From positions 352-34,082 of the forward strand of contig NZ_JAELVH010000049.1 of assembly GCF_019399235.1 (NCBI RefSeq): DNA of 33,731 nucleotides, given 5' to 3'. The stretch's first letter is position 1. Each line of letters starts with the position of its first letter. Origin of the DNA: Streptomyces poriferorum (lineage in GTDB: Bacteria; Actinomycetota; Actinomycetes; Streptomycetales; Streptomycetaceae). The notes under the pieces are model-generated. The model had not been told where the DNA came from and searched no databases. It saw nothing but the letters and a program-made list of their open reading frames with translations. Positions 21,693 to 29,467 of the stretch are shown here, piece after piece. The translations under genes were made by a program, and so were the position numbers.

Positions 21693-22487
21693 ATGCCGGG
21701 AGGCAGACTCACTCAGCAGGAACGCCAGCAGATCGCGCTCGGGCTGGCCGACGACCTCGCCTATGCGGAGATCGCCCGACGCCTTGACCGCCCCACCTCG
21801 ACGATCACGCGTGAAGTGATGCGCAACGGCGGCCCCGCCGCGTACCGCGCCGACCTGGCCCACCGTGCCACCGAACGCCGCGCCCACCGGCGCAAGCAGG
21901 CCGCGCCCCGGGGTCAGGGGGCCCCGGTGCCGGCCGACGGGCGTGACGACGAGGCCGTGCGCGAGTACGAGGAGGCGTTCACCACCCTCCTGACGCAGCA
22001 GGGCCTGCCCAGGATGACGGCCCGGGTGCTGACCTGTCTCTTCATCGCCGACGCGGGCAGCCTCACCGCGGCAGAGCTCGTCCAGCGCCTCCAGGTCAGC
22101 CCGGCGTCCGTCTCCAAGGCGATCGGGTTCCTCGAAGGCCAGGGTCTCGTCCTGCGCAAGCGTGACGAACGCCGCCGCGAGCGCTACTTCGTCGACGACG
22201 ACGTCTGGTACCGGTCGACGATCGCCAGCGCCCACGGCAGCGCCCGGATAGCCGAGACCGCGCGGCAGGGCGTTGCCGTCCTCGGGCGCGACAGCCCCGC
22301 AGCCGCCCGCCTCGAGAACATCGCCCGCTTCAGCGACTTCATCAGCGAGAGCATTCTCCGCGCCGCGGAACAGGTCCGCGAAATCCTCCACGCGAAACCC
22401 GTTGCGGACTCGGGCGACCCTGCCGAACCGGACGCGGACCGCGGTGAGGGCGTCCCGCGCCCGCCGGGTGGCCCCGTGGAGCGCTGA
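21693..22487 (+). CDS. MarR/GbsR-type regulator with N-terminal IS30-transposase-like HTH
   Basis: A 264-residue protein with two DNA-binding domains. Residues ~5–70 (RLTQQERQQIALGLADDLAY, then AEIARRLDRPTSTITREVMRNGG, ending in an Arg-rich RRAHRRK stretch) look like the HTH_38 domain at the start of IS30-family transposases. Residues ~95–225 are a MarR/GbsR-type winged helix (LTCLFIADAGSLTAAELVQRLQVSPASVSKAIGFLEGQGLV with the wing LRKRDERRRERYFVDD). The tail is acidic and Pro-rich. AAGGAGG precedes ATG 21693. It is divergent from the DUF4097–hydrolase pair, which it presumably regulates. The transposase catalytic domain is absent, so this is a regulator, not an IS element. Confidence 0.88.
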   Translation: MPGGRLTQQERQQIALGLADDLAYAEIARRLDRPTSTITREVMRNGGPAAYRADLAHRATERRAHRRKQAAPRGQGAPVPADGRDDEAVREYEEAFTTLLTQQGLPRMTARVLTCLFIADAGSLTAAELVQRLQVSPASVSKAIGFLEGQGLVLRKRDERRRERYFVDDDVWYRSTIASAHGSARIAETARQGVAVLGRDSPAAARLENIARFSDFISESILRAAEQVREILHAKPVADSGDPAEPDADRGEGVPRPPGGPVER

Positions 22488-22619
22488 GCGCGGGCGGGGC
22501 CGCCTTCCCGGGTGGTGACGTCGAGTGGTCGCTGGTCCGTTCGTCCGGGGCTGACCGGGGGTGCGGGCGTATGGACCCCGCCGGGCCGGGAACGGGGCGG
22601 GGCGTGCGGTCGGAGAGGG

Positions 22620-23021
22620 CTACCGCCGGTCTCCCTCGGGCGAACTCGTGGAGCGTGAGCGTGCGGCGCGGGCGACGCGGAAGTCGAGCCAGGCGAGCCC
22701 CATGATGATGAGGGGGGCAAGCGTGCACATCAGCACGAGTCGCAGCTGTCCGTCGGTCAGGGTGGCGATCAGGACGATCGCGACCGCACCTCCGAAGAAT
22801 CCGAAGAGCTGCCGGTAGGAGCGAAAGGCCCCGAACGCCGCTGAGACCCTCGGCTCTTCCGGCTCCTCATCGGTGAAGGCGGAGCGGACGGGGTGTTCGG
22901 CACCTTCGTCGCGTGCCTGGCGCCAGGCCAGGACCAGGCGGGTGAGCGCGTAGATGGAGAACGCACCGAGGTAGATCCACCACTCGGTCGCGCTGTCGGG
23001 TAAGGAGCGGGCCAGGGTCAT
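22620..23021 (-). CDS. Hypothetical small membrane protein
   Basis: A 133-residue protein from ATG 23021. The frame continues upstream but without membrane character. It has one hydrophobic segment near the N-terminus (WWIYLGAFSIYALTRLVLAW, ~14–33), an acidic linker (AFTDEEPEEPRVSAAF), then two close membrane helices (LFGFFGGAVAIVLIATL and LRLVLMCTLAPLIIMGLAWL), and a basic tail. Codons end in G or C throughout. I recognise no family. It is convergent with the MarR-type regulator gene; the 130 bases between hold nothing I can call beyond GC-rich sequence. Confidence 0.7.
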   Translation of the reverse strand: MTLARSLPDSATEWWIYLGAFSIYALTRLVLAWRQARDEGAEHPVRSAFTDEEPEEPRVSAAFGAFRSYRQLFGFFGGAVAIVLIATLTDGQLRLVLMCTLAPLIIMGLAWLDFRVARAARSRSTSSPEGDRR

Positions 23022-23360
23022 GACGCATCGCGTACCCCGGCTCCGTGAGAACAGGCGGTGCCGCACGCCCGATGCGCCCCCCCGGCATCGCCGGCGGCCC
23101 GTAGTCGGACCTGCCTGGATCCTGTGACACGCGTGAGCCGAGCCCAACGGCCACGAGCCGCGGGTGGCCGTGGCGGAGCCGGTGACGCCGGCCGACGGGA
23201 ACCGCTGCACCGGCTGGGCGCGCCCCGCGGCACCGGGTGATCTCCGGCGAGGCTCGGCAGGAACATCCCGAGCCGAGTGGACGGGGAGCCCGATGTGGGT
23301 ATCCTGCTGCGGCAGTTGAGTGGTCAGGGCACGTACACGCGGTGGCAATCGGGGGACGAC
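23022..23360. other. Intergenic region between divergent membrane-protein and lipoprotein genes
   Basis: These 339 bases hold no gene I can support. Open frames here are shadows with no homology. The promoters of both flanking genes must lie here; the end shows TTGAGT (about 23317) upstream of the lipoprotein gene, without a clear -10. Confidence 0.4.
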
Positions 23361-23753
23361 ATGGTGCGCTTGATCAGGACGCTCGTTCCGGTACTCGCTC
23401 TGGTCGCCGTGACAGCCGGGTGTTCCTCCGACGACGGCAAGAGTGAAGCGCGGCTGACCGAGCAGCGCGAGAGCTACTGCACGCAGCTCGGGGCGTGGCA
23501 GGACGCGCGGGCGGAGGAGGCGGACGCCGAGAAGGAGGGCGCGGAAGCGGATGGGGCGTCGGGGTACGACATGGTCGGGGCCGTCGCCGATGATGTCTTC
23601 CTCGCGATGGACCCACTCCGGGACGAGGCCCTCGACGGCGGGCGCACCCTGGCCGAGGCCACGGTGGCGGCGCTGAAGAGCAATGACCGCGGGGCGGGCG
23701 GGCTCATCGTGCGGTACTGCCAGGACAACGGCTTCGAGGCCCAGGTCGGTTGA
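23361..23753 (+). CDS. Small hypothetical lipoprotein
   Basis: A 130-residue exported lipoprotein. ATG 23361 gives a basic start (MVRLIR), hydrophobic core (TLVPVLALVAV) and lipobox VTAGC with Cys21, followed by SSDDGKS. GGGGGA precedes the start. The mature part is acidic and helical (EEADAEKEGAEADG) with Cys residues in SYCTQLGAW and VRYCQDNGF that may pair in the extracellular space. From about residue 65 a second helical half follows (DMVGAVADDVFLAMDPLRDEALDGG). No known family is recognised; genes like this are common in Streptomyces. Confidence 0.8.
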   Translation: MVRLIRTLVPVLALVAVTAGCSSDDGKSEARLTEQRESYCTQLGAWQDARAEEADAEKEGAEADGASGYDMVGAVADDVFLAMDPLRDEALDGGRTLAEATVAALKSNDRGAGGLIVRYCQDNGFEAQVG

Positions 23754-23963
23754 GCCGCTGACGACAAGGTGATTTGGCCCCGCTTCGATCGGGTGGTTCC
23801 GCTGGCCGGGACGGGGGGCCGGCGCGGTATTTTTGGGGTCTCGGTCAGACCTCCGTCAGCGTGCCCCCGACAGGTGCGTGGAGGCTGCCGATCCGACTCG
23901 GCTCAGGTCGCGGACCGCCCGGTGTCCGCGATGGCTGGACGATAACGGGCGATGGTCCGGTTT

Positions 23964-24626
23964 CTACGGCCTGCTGTCAGCGCGGGGAGTGCCGTACCAA
24001 CGCCACTCGGTAAGGCGCGGCCGACCGGGAAGTTCCGCGCGGCCGGTGGCCCAAAGGAGGGTAAGCCACCGGCCGGTATCGGTCGGGGCGTCGGGGAAGA
24101 GCCGGGCCAGCACCCGGCCGCATAGGTCTGCGGGCGGGGTCCAGTCCAGGCCCAGGCCCTCGGCGACGTCGTGGGTGTGCACCAGGGTCTCGACGATGCC
24201 CATCGCAGCGAAGCCTTCAGGGTCGGCAGGGCCGAAGACATGATGTGCCCGGACCGTGGGTGGCGTCGTGCGGACGATTGCGGTCAGCAAGGCGCCGCTG
24301 GCATCCAGTACTTGCAGCAGACCTGCTGGGCCGGCCTCGCGGTCCGCGAAGACAGCATTCGCGGGGCCGCCCGGCCTCTTGCGGCTCCACGCGAACGGCA
24401 CGTGGGTGTTCAGCGGCGGGTTCGCCGGGCTCAGTTGGACAGCGTAGGAGAACAGGTCGTCGGCCAGGTGCTCGACCGTCTCCCAACAGTCCCACTCCAG
24501 GGAACCGGCCTTGACGCTCCAGTCCGGAGCGGTCGCCCCGCGCAGAGCGGCGAGCGCCAAACGGACGGCATGTTCGACATCGGCCGCGGTAACCGGGCCG
24601 TTCGGTGATCCCTGTACTCCAGCCAT
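23964..24626 (-). CDS. Mycothiol-dependent maleylpyruvate isomerase-like (DinB-superfamily) protein
   Basis: A 220-residue protein with an N-terminal DinB/MDMPI four-helix domain. EWDCWETVEHLADDLFSYA carries the first metal His in the usual W-x-x-x-E-H-L context, and MGIVETLVHTHDVAEGLGL carries the H-x-H-D group that supplies the other ligands. Such proteins use mycothiol for isomerisation or S-transfer reactions; the real substrate is not predictable and many paralogues exist in Streptomyces. ATG 24626 is the start; no strong ribosome binding site is visible. The 210 bases before the convergent lipoprotein gene contain no gene I can call. Confidence 0.8.
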   Translation of the reverse strand: MAGVQGSPNGPVTAADVEHAVRLALAALRGATAPDWSVKAGSLEWDCWETVEHLADDLFSYAVQLSPANPPLNTHVPFAWSRKRPGGPANAVFADREAGPAGLLQVLDASGALLTAIVRTTPPTVRAHHVFGPADPEGFAAMGIVETLVHTHDVAEGLGLDWTPPADLCGRVLARLFPDAPTDTGRWLTLLWATGRAELPGRPRLTEWRWYGTPRADSRP

Positions 24627-25000
24627 GACGGGACCGTATCAATGATCATCCGACCCCAGGGAAACCGTGTTCGAGTTGAAGGCGGCAAGAGCCAGGCGTT
24701 TCCGGTGAGTCCTTCGCGGCTCCGCCCGAAGTGGAGCCAGATCAACTTCCCACGTTGTGGGGCCACTTCCGGTCCGTGCAGTGGAGCCCAAAGAAGTGCT
24801 CACAAACACCCGGAACGAATCGCCCTTGGAGACTCCGCCTGAGCCTGCATGGCAGACAACTCCTCTTCGGACGCCCGGGTCGCCCGTCGGCACTCACGGC
24901 ATGGCGCGGTACATGCCCGATGGCCCAGGTCGGTGAAGGAGCCGCGCGATGGGGCGCATGCCAGGAATCCCCGGCCAGGGGCATCCGGCGGATTACGCCC
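24627..25000. other. Non-coding stretch with lower GC and short repeats
   Basis: About 370 bases without a supportable gene. Base composition is clearly less GC-rich than the neighbours, and GTGGAGCC occurs twice about 50 bases apart (near 24732 and 24782), with CCACTTCC between as a partial inverse. It may be an old mobile-element remnant, but I see no transposase similarity in any frame. Confidence 0.4.
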
Positions 25001-25030
25001 TGGACCGGGAGATCGGCCTGCGGCTAGGGT
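25001..25030 (+). promoter_or_regulatory. Promoter of a leaderless GNAT gene
   Basis: TGGACC (25001–25006), an 18-base spacer and TAGGGT (25025–25030) form a good vegetative-type promoter. ATG 25037 follows after six bases, so the transcript should start on it. Confidence 0.65.
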
Positions 25031-25036
25031 CCGCTG

Positions 25037-25975
25037 ATGCTTCCGACAGCCCCGTCATTGCCTCCCGGCTACCGCTCGCGGCCTGTGAACGCCCACGACA
25101 TACCGGCGATCCACGCGCTGGTCGCGGCCTGCGAACGGGAGGTGCACGGACGGGTGCAGAGTGACGCCGGTGCCATCGCCGCCGATCTCTCGCGGCCGGG
25201 TCTGGTGCCGGAGTCGGACACCGTGCTCGTCCTCGACCGGGCCGGGAGTCCGGCCGCCTGGGCCTGGGTGGACCGGCGCTCCGAGGTCGACGTGCACCCC
25301 GGGCACCGAGACCGAGGGCTGGGCGCGGCGCTCCTCGGCTGGGTGGAGTCGCGGGCGCGGGACACCGGCAGCGACGGCATCGTGCAGACCGTGCCTGAAG
25401 CGGATACCGCTGCCGTCGCGCTGCTGCGCTCCCGCGGGTACAGGCCGCTGGCGACGGCCTGGCAGCTGGAGTTCCCCATGCCGGTCGAACCCGCGGTGCC
25501 CGAGCCGCCGACGGGCGTGACGGTGCGGCCGTTTCGCGTCGGCGACGGCCCTGCCGCACACGCCCTTGTGCAGGACGCGTTCGATGAGTGGCAGCAACGG
25601 CGACAGGCGTACGAGGAGTGGGCCGCCCACACCATCGACCGGCCCGCGTTCGCCCCGACGCAATCGACCCTGGCCTTCTCCGGTGACCAACTGGTGGGTG
25701 CCGCACTGGCTTTGAATGTGCCTGGATCGGGCGAGGGCTACGTCGAGCAGGTCGCCGTGCGCATCGATCACCGAGGCCGCGGCCTCGCCAGGCTGCTGCT
25801 GTGTCACACGTTTCGCGCCTTCCACCGGGCGAGCCGAAGCTCCTGCGTCCTGTGGACCCACTCGGACACCGGCGCGCTCGACTTGTATCTGCGGGTGGGC
25901 ATGACGGTCCGGCAAAGTTCTACGGTCCTCCGCAGAGATCTCCATGCCCGGAGCGACCGAGGACATGCGCGATGA
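25037..25975 (+). CDS. Tandem-domain GNAT N-acetyltransferase
   Basis: A 312-residue protein of two GNAT domains. The first (~10–150) has VDVHPGHRDRGLGAALLGWVESRA, an intact acetyl-CoA-binding R/Q-x-x-G-x-G/A loop. The second (~160–305) has YVEQVAVRIDHRGRGLARLLLCHTFRAFHRA, also intact, and ends with ALDLYLRVGM, the common end of such domains. The double arrangement resembles mycothiol synthase (MshD), but the low-complexity linker and divergent sequence argue for another substrate. ATG 25037 is chosen from the leaderless promoter just upstream. It stands alone. Confidence 0.88.
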   Translation: MLPTAPSLPPGYRSRPVNAHDIPAIHALVAACEREVHGRVQSDAGAIAADLSRPGLVPESDTVLVLDRAGSPAAWAWVDRRSEVDVHPGHRDRGLGAALLGWVESRARDTGSDGIVQTVPEADTAAVALLRSRGYRPLATAWQLEFPMPVEPAVPEPPTGVTVRPFRVGDGPAAHALVQDAFDEWQQRRQAYEEWAAHTIDRPAFAPTQSTLAFSGDQLVGAALALNVPGSGEGYVEQVAVRIDHRGRGLARLLLCHTFRAFHRASRSSCVLWTHSDTGALDLYLRVGMTVRQSSTVLRRDLHARSDRGHAR

Positions 25976-26052
25976 GGTGTGAGGGCCCGGGAGTGGTGAT
26001 CAACCCCAAGGGCGTGGAAGGGAATTGAGTCGCCGCAGCGGGCAAAGGACCG

Positions 26053-26058
26053 TACCCT
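26053..26058 (+). promoter_or_regulatory. Candidate -10 (TACCCT) for the MOSC gene
   Basis: TACCCT lies seven bases before ATG 26066, the geometry of a leaderless transcript, and no Shine-Dalgarno sequence is present. TTGAGT (26025–26030) is too far (22 bases) to be a normal -35. Confidence 0.4.
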
Positions 26059-26065
26059 CGCGCGC

Positions 26066-26716
26066 ATGAAGCTGCTCTCCGTCAATGTCGGCAAGCCCCG
26101 GCCCAACCCATGGAAGGGCCTCAGCGCGACAGGAATCGACAAGCGGCCCGTTGCCGGGCCGGTCGCCGTGATCGCTCCTGGCCCGAAGGGCACCGGTGAG
26201 GTCGGTCTGGTGGGTGACCGCGTCTACGACGTGAAGCATCACGGCGGCGCCGACCAGGCCGTCTACGCCTATGCCCGCGAGGATCTCGACGGGTGGGAGG
26301 CCGAGCTGGGCAGGCCGCTTGCCAACGGTGTCTTCGGGGAGAACCTCACGACGCTCGGCCTCGACGTCAACGGCGCCCTCATCGGGGAGCGTTGGCGCGT
26401 CGGTCCGGACGTGGTCCTGGAGGTGTCGTGCGCGCGGATCCCCTGCGCGACCTTCCAGGGATGGCTGGAGCGAGAGGGCTGGATCAAGCGGTTCACCCAG
26501 GCAGCGGTGCCCGGCGCCTATCTGCGCGTGATCGAGCCGGGAGACATCCGGGTCTCCGACCCGGTCGAGATCGTGCACCGGCCCGACCACGACGTGACCG
26601 TCGCGCTCGCCTTCCGGGCGATGACGCTCGAACCGGACCTGCTGCCACGGCTGCTGGCCGCTGACGCGCTGCCGCAGGAGGACAGGGAGCGGGTCGGCCG
26701 GCGCATGACCGCGTAG
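26066..26716 (+). CDS. MOSC-domain protein (YiiM-like)
   Basis: A 216-residue protein built of one MOSC domain with a C-terminal helical extension. Landmarks are GLVGDRVYDVKHHGGADQAVYAY, GVFGENLTTLGLDVN, GERWRVGPDVVLEVSCARIPCATFQGW (containing the conserved Cys) and GAYLRVIEPGDI. YiiM-like proteins take part in molybdenum-cofactor-dependent reduction of N-hydroxylated compounds or carry sulfur; the role here is unassigned. ATG 26066 begins MKLLSVNVGKPRP, the expected family N-terminus. It is a single-gene unit. Confidence 0.92.
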   Translation: MKLLSVNVGKPRPNPWKGLSATGIDKRPVAGPVAVIAPGPKGTGEVGLVGDRVYDVKHHGGADQAVYAYAREDLDGWEAELGRPLANGVFGENLTTLGLDVNGALIGERWRVGPDVVLEVSCARIPCATFQGWLEREGWIKRFTQAAVPGAYLRVIEPGDIRVSDPVEIVHRPDHDVTVALAFRAMTLEPDLLPRLLAADALPQEDRERVGRRMTA

Positions 26717-26919
26717 ACATGCGACGGGCACGCCGTACGGAGTGCGGGCCAGGTGCATCGCCGGCACAACGATCACGCCGGCCGGCCGGTCATGAGAGCG
26801 GTGTCGTGGGCCGGACTTCTCCTGCACGCCGAGGTGCGGTCGCGGAGCCGCAATGACATGGCCCTCCTGTCACGGTTGCCGACGCTCCACCGGGTGAGCC
26901 GGTCCGGGCCCACCCCGCC

Positions 26920-27681
26920 TCACCCGCGCAACGACTTCCCGAACCCCGCCGCCAGCGGCATCCGCAGGCCCAGCGGCGGAGGTGCCGCCAGGGCGTCCGC
27001 GACCGGGCGGGCGTAGCCGCGGCCGAAGAGGGAGCCGCGGACGAAGTCGGCTGCCAGGGCGGCTACTTCGGTGTGGTGCTGGCGCAGTGCGTGGCCGTCC
27101 GAGTGGACCTCGAAGCGGCAGGTGTCGCGGTTGGACTTCTTCGCGCGCTCGGCCAGGCGGAACGAGAGCTCCGGGTCGGAGCGGGCGTCGTTCGTGCCGT
27201 GGACCAGCAGGACCTGGCGGCCGACCAGGTGCTTGACCGGTTCCGGTTCGGCGTCCGGGTCGCCCGGCAGCCAGGGGGCCATGGAAAGGACCGAGGTGAC
27301 GGCCGGGTGGCCGCCCGCGCGGAGGGCGGCGCGGCCGCCCATGCCATGGCCGGCCAGGCAGACCGGGATGTCGCCGTAACGGCGTACGACCTCGTCCACC
27401 GCCCATTCGGCGTCCGCCGCGAGATGGGCTTGCGTCGTGTTCCAGCCCCGGCAGCGGTAGTGGACCACGTGGGCGGCGAGACCGTCGGTGCCGCCGGCGC
27501 GGGCCAGGGACCGGGCCAGGGGGAGCTGGAGGGCGTACGTGAAAGGGGAGGGGCGGCGGTGCGAGTAGGGCTCGCCGTCCGGGAGCAGCAGGACCACGCC
27601 GCTGACCGTGGTGGATTCTCCGGCCGTCCTGACGGCCCGTCCCAGCCTTGCAGCAGGCAGGGGGAGTGCGCGCTGTGCCAT
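26920..27681 (-). CDS. Alpha/beta hydrolase-like protein lacking the nucleophile serine
   Basis: A 253-residue dienelactone-hydrolase-like protein. The fold is clear: SGVVLLLPDGEPYS, a helical insertion, DIPVCLAGHGMGGRAALRAGG at the elbow, LLVHGTNDARSDPELS (Asp) and RFEVHSDGHALRQHH (His). The expected G-x-S-x-G elbow reads G-H-G-M-G-G: the nucleophile position holds glycine. With Asp and His kept it may be a pseudo-enzyme, use another residue, or bind a ligand. ATG 27681 (MAQRALPLPAARLGR) is the start; it is divergent from the adenosine deaminase gene 114 bases away. The 200 bases between its stop and the MOSC gene hold no gene I can call. Confidence 0.85.
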   Translation of the reverse strand: MAQRALPLPAARLGRAVRTAGESTTVSGVVLLLPDGEPYSHRRPSPFTYALQLPLARSLARAGGTDGLAAHVVHYRCRGWNTTQAHLAADAEWAVDEVVRRYGDIPVCLAGHGMGGRAALRAGGHPAVTSVLSMAPWLPGDPDAEPEPVKHLVGRQVLLVHGTNDARSDPELSFRLAERAKKSNRDTCRFEVHSDGHALRQHHTEVAALAADFVRGSLFGRGYARPVADALAAPPPLGLRMPLAAGFGKSLRG

Positions 27682-27765
27682 GACGTAACAGTGTCAGAAG
27701 GGAACGTGTACGCCACCCGTATTCGCGGTCTCTGTTACGTATCGGCGAGCGGTGTCCAGCAGCGC

Positions 27766-27788
27766 TCTACGCGCGTAGGCGCTAGAGT
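27766..27788 (+). promoter_or_regulatory. Candidate nucleoside-regulon operator, site 4, with leaderless promoter of add
   Basis: TCTACGCGCGTAGG (27766–27779) matches 13 of 14 bases of the palindrome shared with the importer genes and deoA. TAGAGT (27783–27788) follows four bases later and lies six bases before ATG 27795, so the add transcript should be leaderless and its -10 occluded by a bound regulator. Confidence 0.7.
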
Positions 27789-27794
27789 GCGTGG

Positions 27795-28949
27795 ATGATG
27801 AGCCCGACCCTCAATGTGCCCGGCCAGGATCAGATCCGGCGTGCCCCCAAGGTCCTTCTCCACGACCACCTCGACGGCGGCCTGCGCCCCGGGACGATCG
27901 TCGAACTCGCCGCGATCAACGGATACGACGGACTTCCGGAGAGCGATCCCGACAAGCTCGGCATCTGGTTCCGGGAGGCCGCCGATTCCGGGTCGCTGGA
28001 GCGCTATCTGGAGACGTTCGCCCATACGTGCGCCGTCATGCAGACCCGTGAAGCGCTGGTCCGGGTCGCCGCCGAGTGCGCGGAGGACCTGGCCGCCGAC
28101 GGTGTCGTCTATGCCGAGGTGCGGTACGCCCCCGAGCAGCACCTGGAAGCCGGTCTGAGCCTCGAAGAGGTCGTCGAGGCCGTCAACGAGGGCTTCCGTG
28201 AGGGAGAGCGCCGGGCGCGCGGGGACGGGAACCGGATCCGGGTGGGCGCGCTGCTCACCGCGATGCGGCACGCCGCACGGTCGCTGGAGATCGCGGAACT
28301 GGCCAACCGCTACCGCGAGCAGGGCGTCGTCGGCTTCGACATCGCGGGCGCCGAGGCGGGCTTCCCGCCCACCCGGCACCTCGACGCCTTCGAGTACCTC
28401 AAGCGCGAGAACAACCACTTCACCATCCACGCCGGCGAGGCCTTCGGCCTGCCGTCGATCTGGCAGGCCATCCAGTGGTGCGGCGCCGACCGGCTCGGCC
28501 ACGGTGTCCGCATCATCGACGACATCGAGGTCGCCGAGGACGGCAGTGTGAAGCTCGGCCGCCTCGCCTCGTACGTACGGGACAAGCGCATCCCGCTGGA
28601 GCTCTGCCCGACCTCCAACCTGCAGACCGGTGCCGCGGCCTCGTACGCCGAGCACCCCATCGGGCTGCTGCGCCGGCTCCACTTCCGGGCCACCGTGAAC
28701 ACGGACAACCGGCTGATGAGCGGGACGAGCATGAGCCGGGAATTCGAGAAGCTGACCGAGACCTTCGGATACACGCTCGAAGACATGCAGTGGTTCACCG
28801 TCAATGCGATGAAATCAGCATTCATTCCTTTCGATGAACGTCTGGCGATGATCAGCGACGTCATCAAGCCCGGATATGCCGAGCTGAAGTCCGAATGGCT
28901 CTTCGAGCAGACCGCTGCGACCAGCGTTTCTACCTCGGTTGCCGGCTGA
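27795..28949 (+). CDS. add: Adenosine deaminase
   Basis: A 384-residue metal-dependent amidohydrolase converting (deoxy)adenosine to (deoxy)inosine. Zinc and catalytic motifs are visible: [14 protein letters not shown] (metal His pair), TIHAGEAFG (metal His and catalytic Glu), LGHGVRI (catalytic His), ELCPTSN and [10 protein letters not shown] (metal Asp). Length and start agree with actinobacterial enzymes; ATG 27795 is directly followed by a second ATG (27798). It lacks a Shine-Dalgarno sequence, in line with the leaderless promoter. It shares its operator motif with the nucleoside importer and deoA, although 15 kb separate them. A terminator follows. Confidence 0.96.
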   Translation: MMSPTLNVPGQDQIRRAPKVLLHDHLDGGLRPGTIVELAAINGYDGLPESDPDKLGIWFREAADSGSLERYLETFAHTCAVMQTREALVRVAAECAEDLAADGVVYAEVRYAPEQHLEAGLSLEEVVEAVNEGFREGERRARGDGNRIRVGALLTAMRHAARSLEIAELANRYREQGVVGFDIAGAEAGFPPTRHLDAFEYLKRENNHFTIHAGEAFGLPSIWQAIQWCGADRLGHGVRIIDDIEVAEDGSVKLGRLASYVRDKRIPLELCPTSNLQTGAAASYAEHPIGLLRRLHFRATVNTDNRLMSGTSMSREFEKLTETFGYTLEDMQWFTVNAMKSAFIPFDERLAMISDVIKPGYAELKSEWLFEQTAATSVSTSVAG

Positions 28950-28961
28950 ACGAACGCCTTC

Positions 28962-28999
28962 GGGAAACGGCCGGGAGCCAATTTCCCGGCCGTTTTCCG
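28962..28999 (+). terminator. Terminator of add
   Basis: Arms at 28962–28976 (GGGAAACGGCCGGGA) and about 28984–28999 pair with one extra T in the right arm, followed by a GGTTTTC tract. It lies 13 bases after the add stop. Confidence 0.8.
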
Positions 29000-29083
29000 T
29001 GGTTTTCGATGTTTGCGGGACGGGCAGAGGGCTGACTACGTTGCAGAGCCGCTCACATCCCCTTCCCCAAGGATGAATTTCAC

Positions 29084-29398
29084 ATGAAGCAGTCTGCTGC
29101 CAGGACTCTCGGCGTCGCCGCTCTCGGTGCCGCTTTCGCCGCTGCCGCCGCCGGTACGGCGTCCGCCTCCGCGCTGCCGCTGGACGCCGCGACCAGCGCC
29201 CTGCCCGTCGCCGGCGCCCTGGCGAACGCCACGTCGACCCTGCCGGTCCAGGACACCGCCACCGAGCTCCTCGGTACCAGCCAGACGAAGGTCCTCGGCG
29301 ACGTCGCCGCCCCGGCCAAGGGCCTCCTCGGCGGCATGCCCGCCGGTGGTCTGACGACCAGTGGCCTGTCGGCCAACGGGCTGCCCCTCGGCCGCTGA
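29084..29398 (+). CDS. Small secreted protein
   Basis: A 104-residue exported protein. MKQSAARTLGVAALGAAFAAAAAGTASA is a typical signal peptide with an ASA cleavage site; the mature ~75 residues are Ala/Leu/Gly/Thr-rich (ALPLDAATSALPVAGALANA, then TSTLPVQDTATELLG) and end GGLTTSGLSANGLPLGR. AAGGATG (29069–29075) precedes ATG 29084. No Cys pair or chaplin repeat is present. Proteins of this kind are widespread in Streptomyces and mostly uncharacterised; a cell-surface or aerial-growth role would be a guess. Strong terminators lie on both sides, so it is its own unit. Confidence 0.85.
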   Translation: MKQSAARTLGVAALGAAFAAAAAGTASASALPLDAATSALPVAGALANATSTLPVQDTATELLGTSQTKVLGDVAAPAKGLLGGMPAGGLTTSGLSANGLPLGR

Positions 29399-29410
29399 GG
29401 CCCGCTCCAC

Positions 29411-29458
29411 CACGCCTGTGGGCGGACACCCGTTGTCGGGTGTCCGCCCACAGGCGTG
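29411..29458. terminator. Long bidirectional terminator
   Basis: A perfect 22-bp inverted repeat (29411–29432 and 29437–29458) with the 4-base loop TTGT sits between the convergent secreted-protein gene (stop 29398) and PspC gene (stop 29468). It can terminate transcription from both sides. Confidence 0.9.
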
Positions 29459-29467
29459 TGTACGGGA

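Noticed and set aside
21693..21900. IS30 insertion sequence
   Set aside because: Only the HTH part resembles the transposase; no DDE domain or terminal repeats are present.
23125..23145. CRP-like site (GTGACACGCGTGAG)
   Set aside because: Only the left half matches; the right half lacks the required complementary GTCAC.
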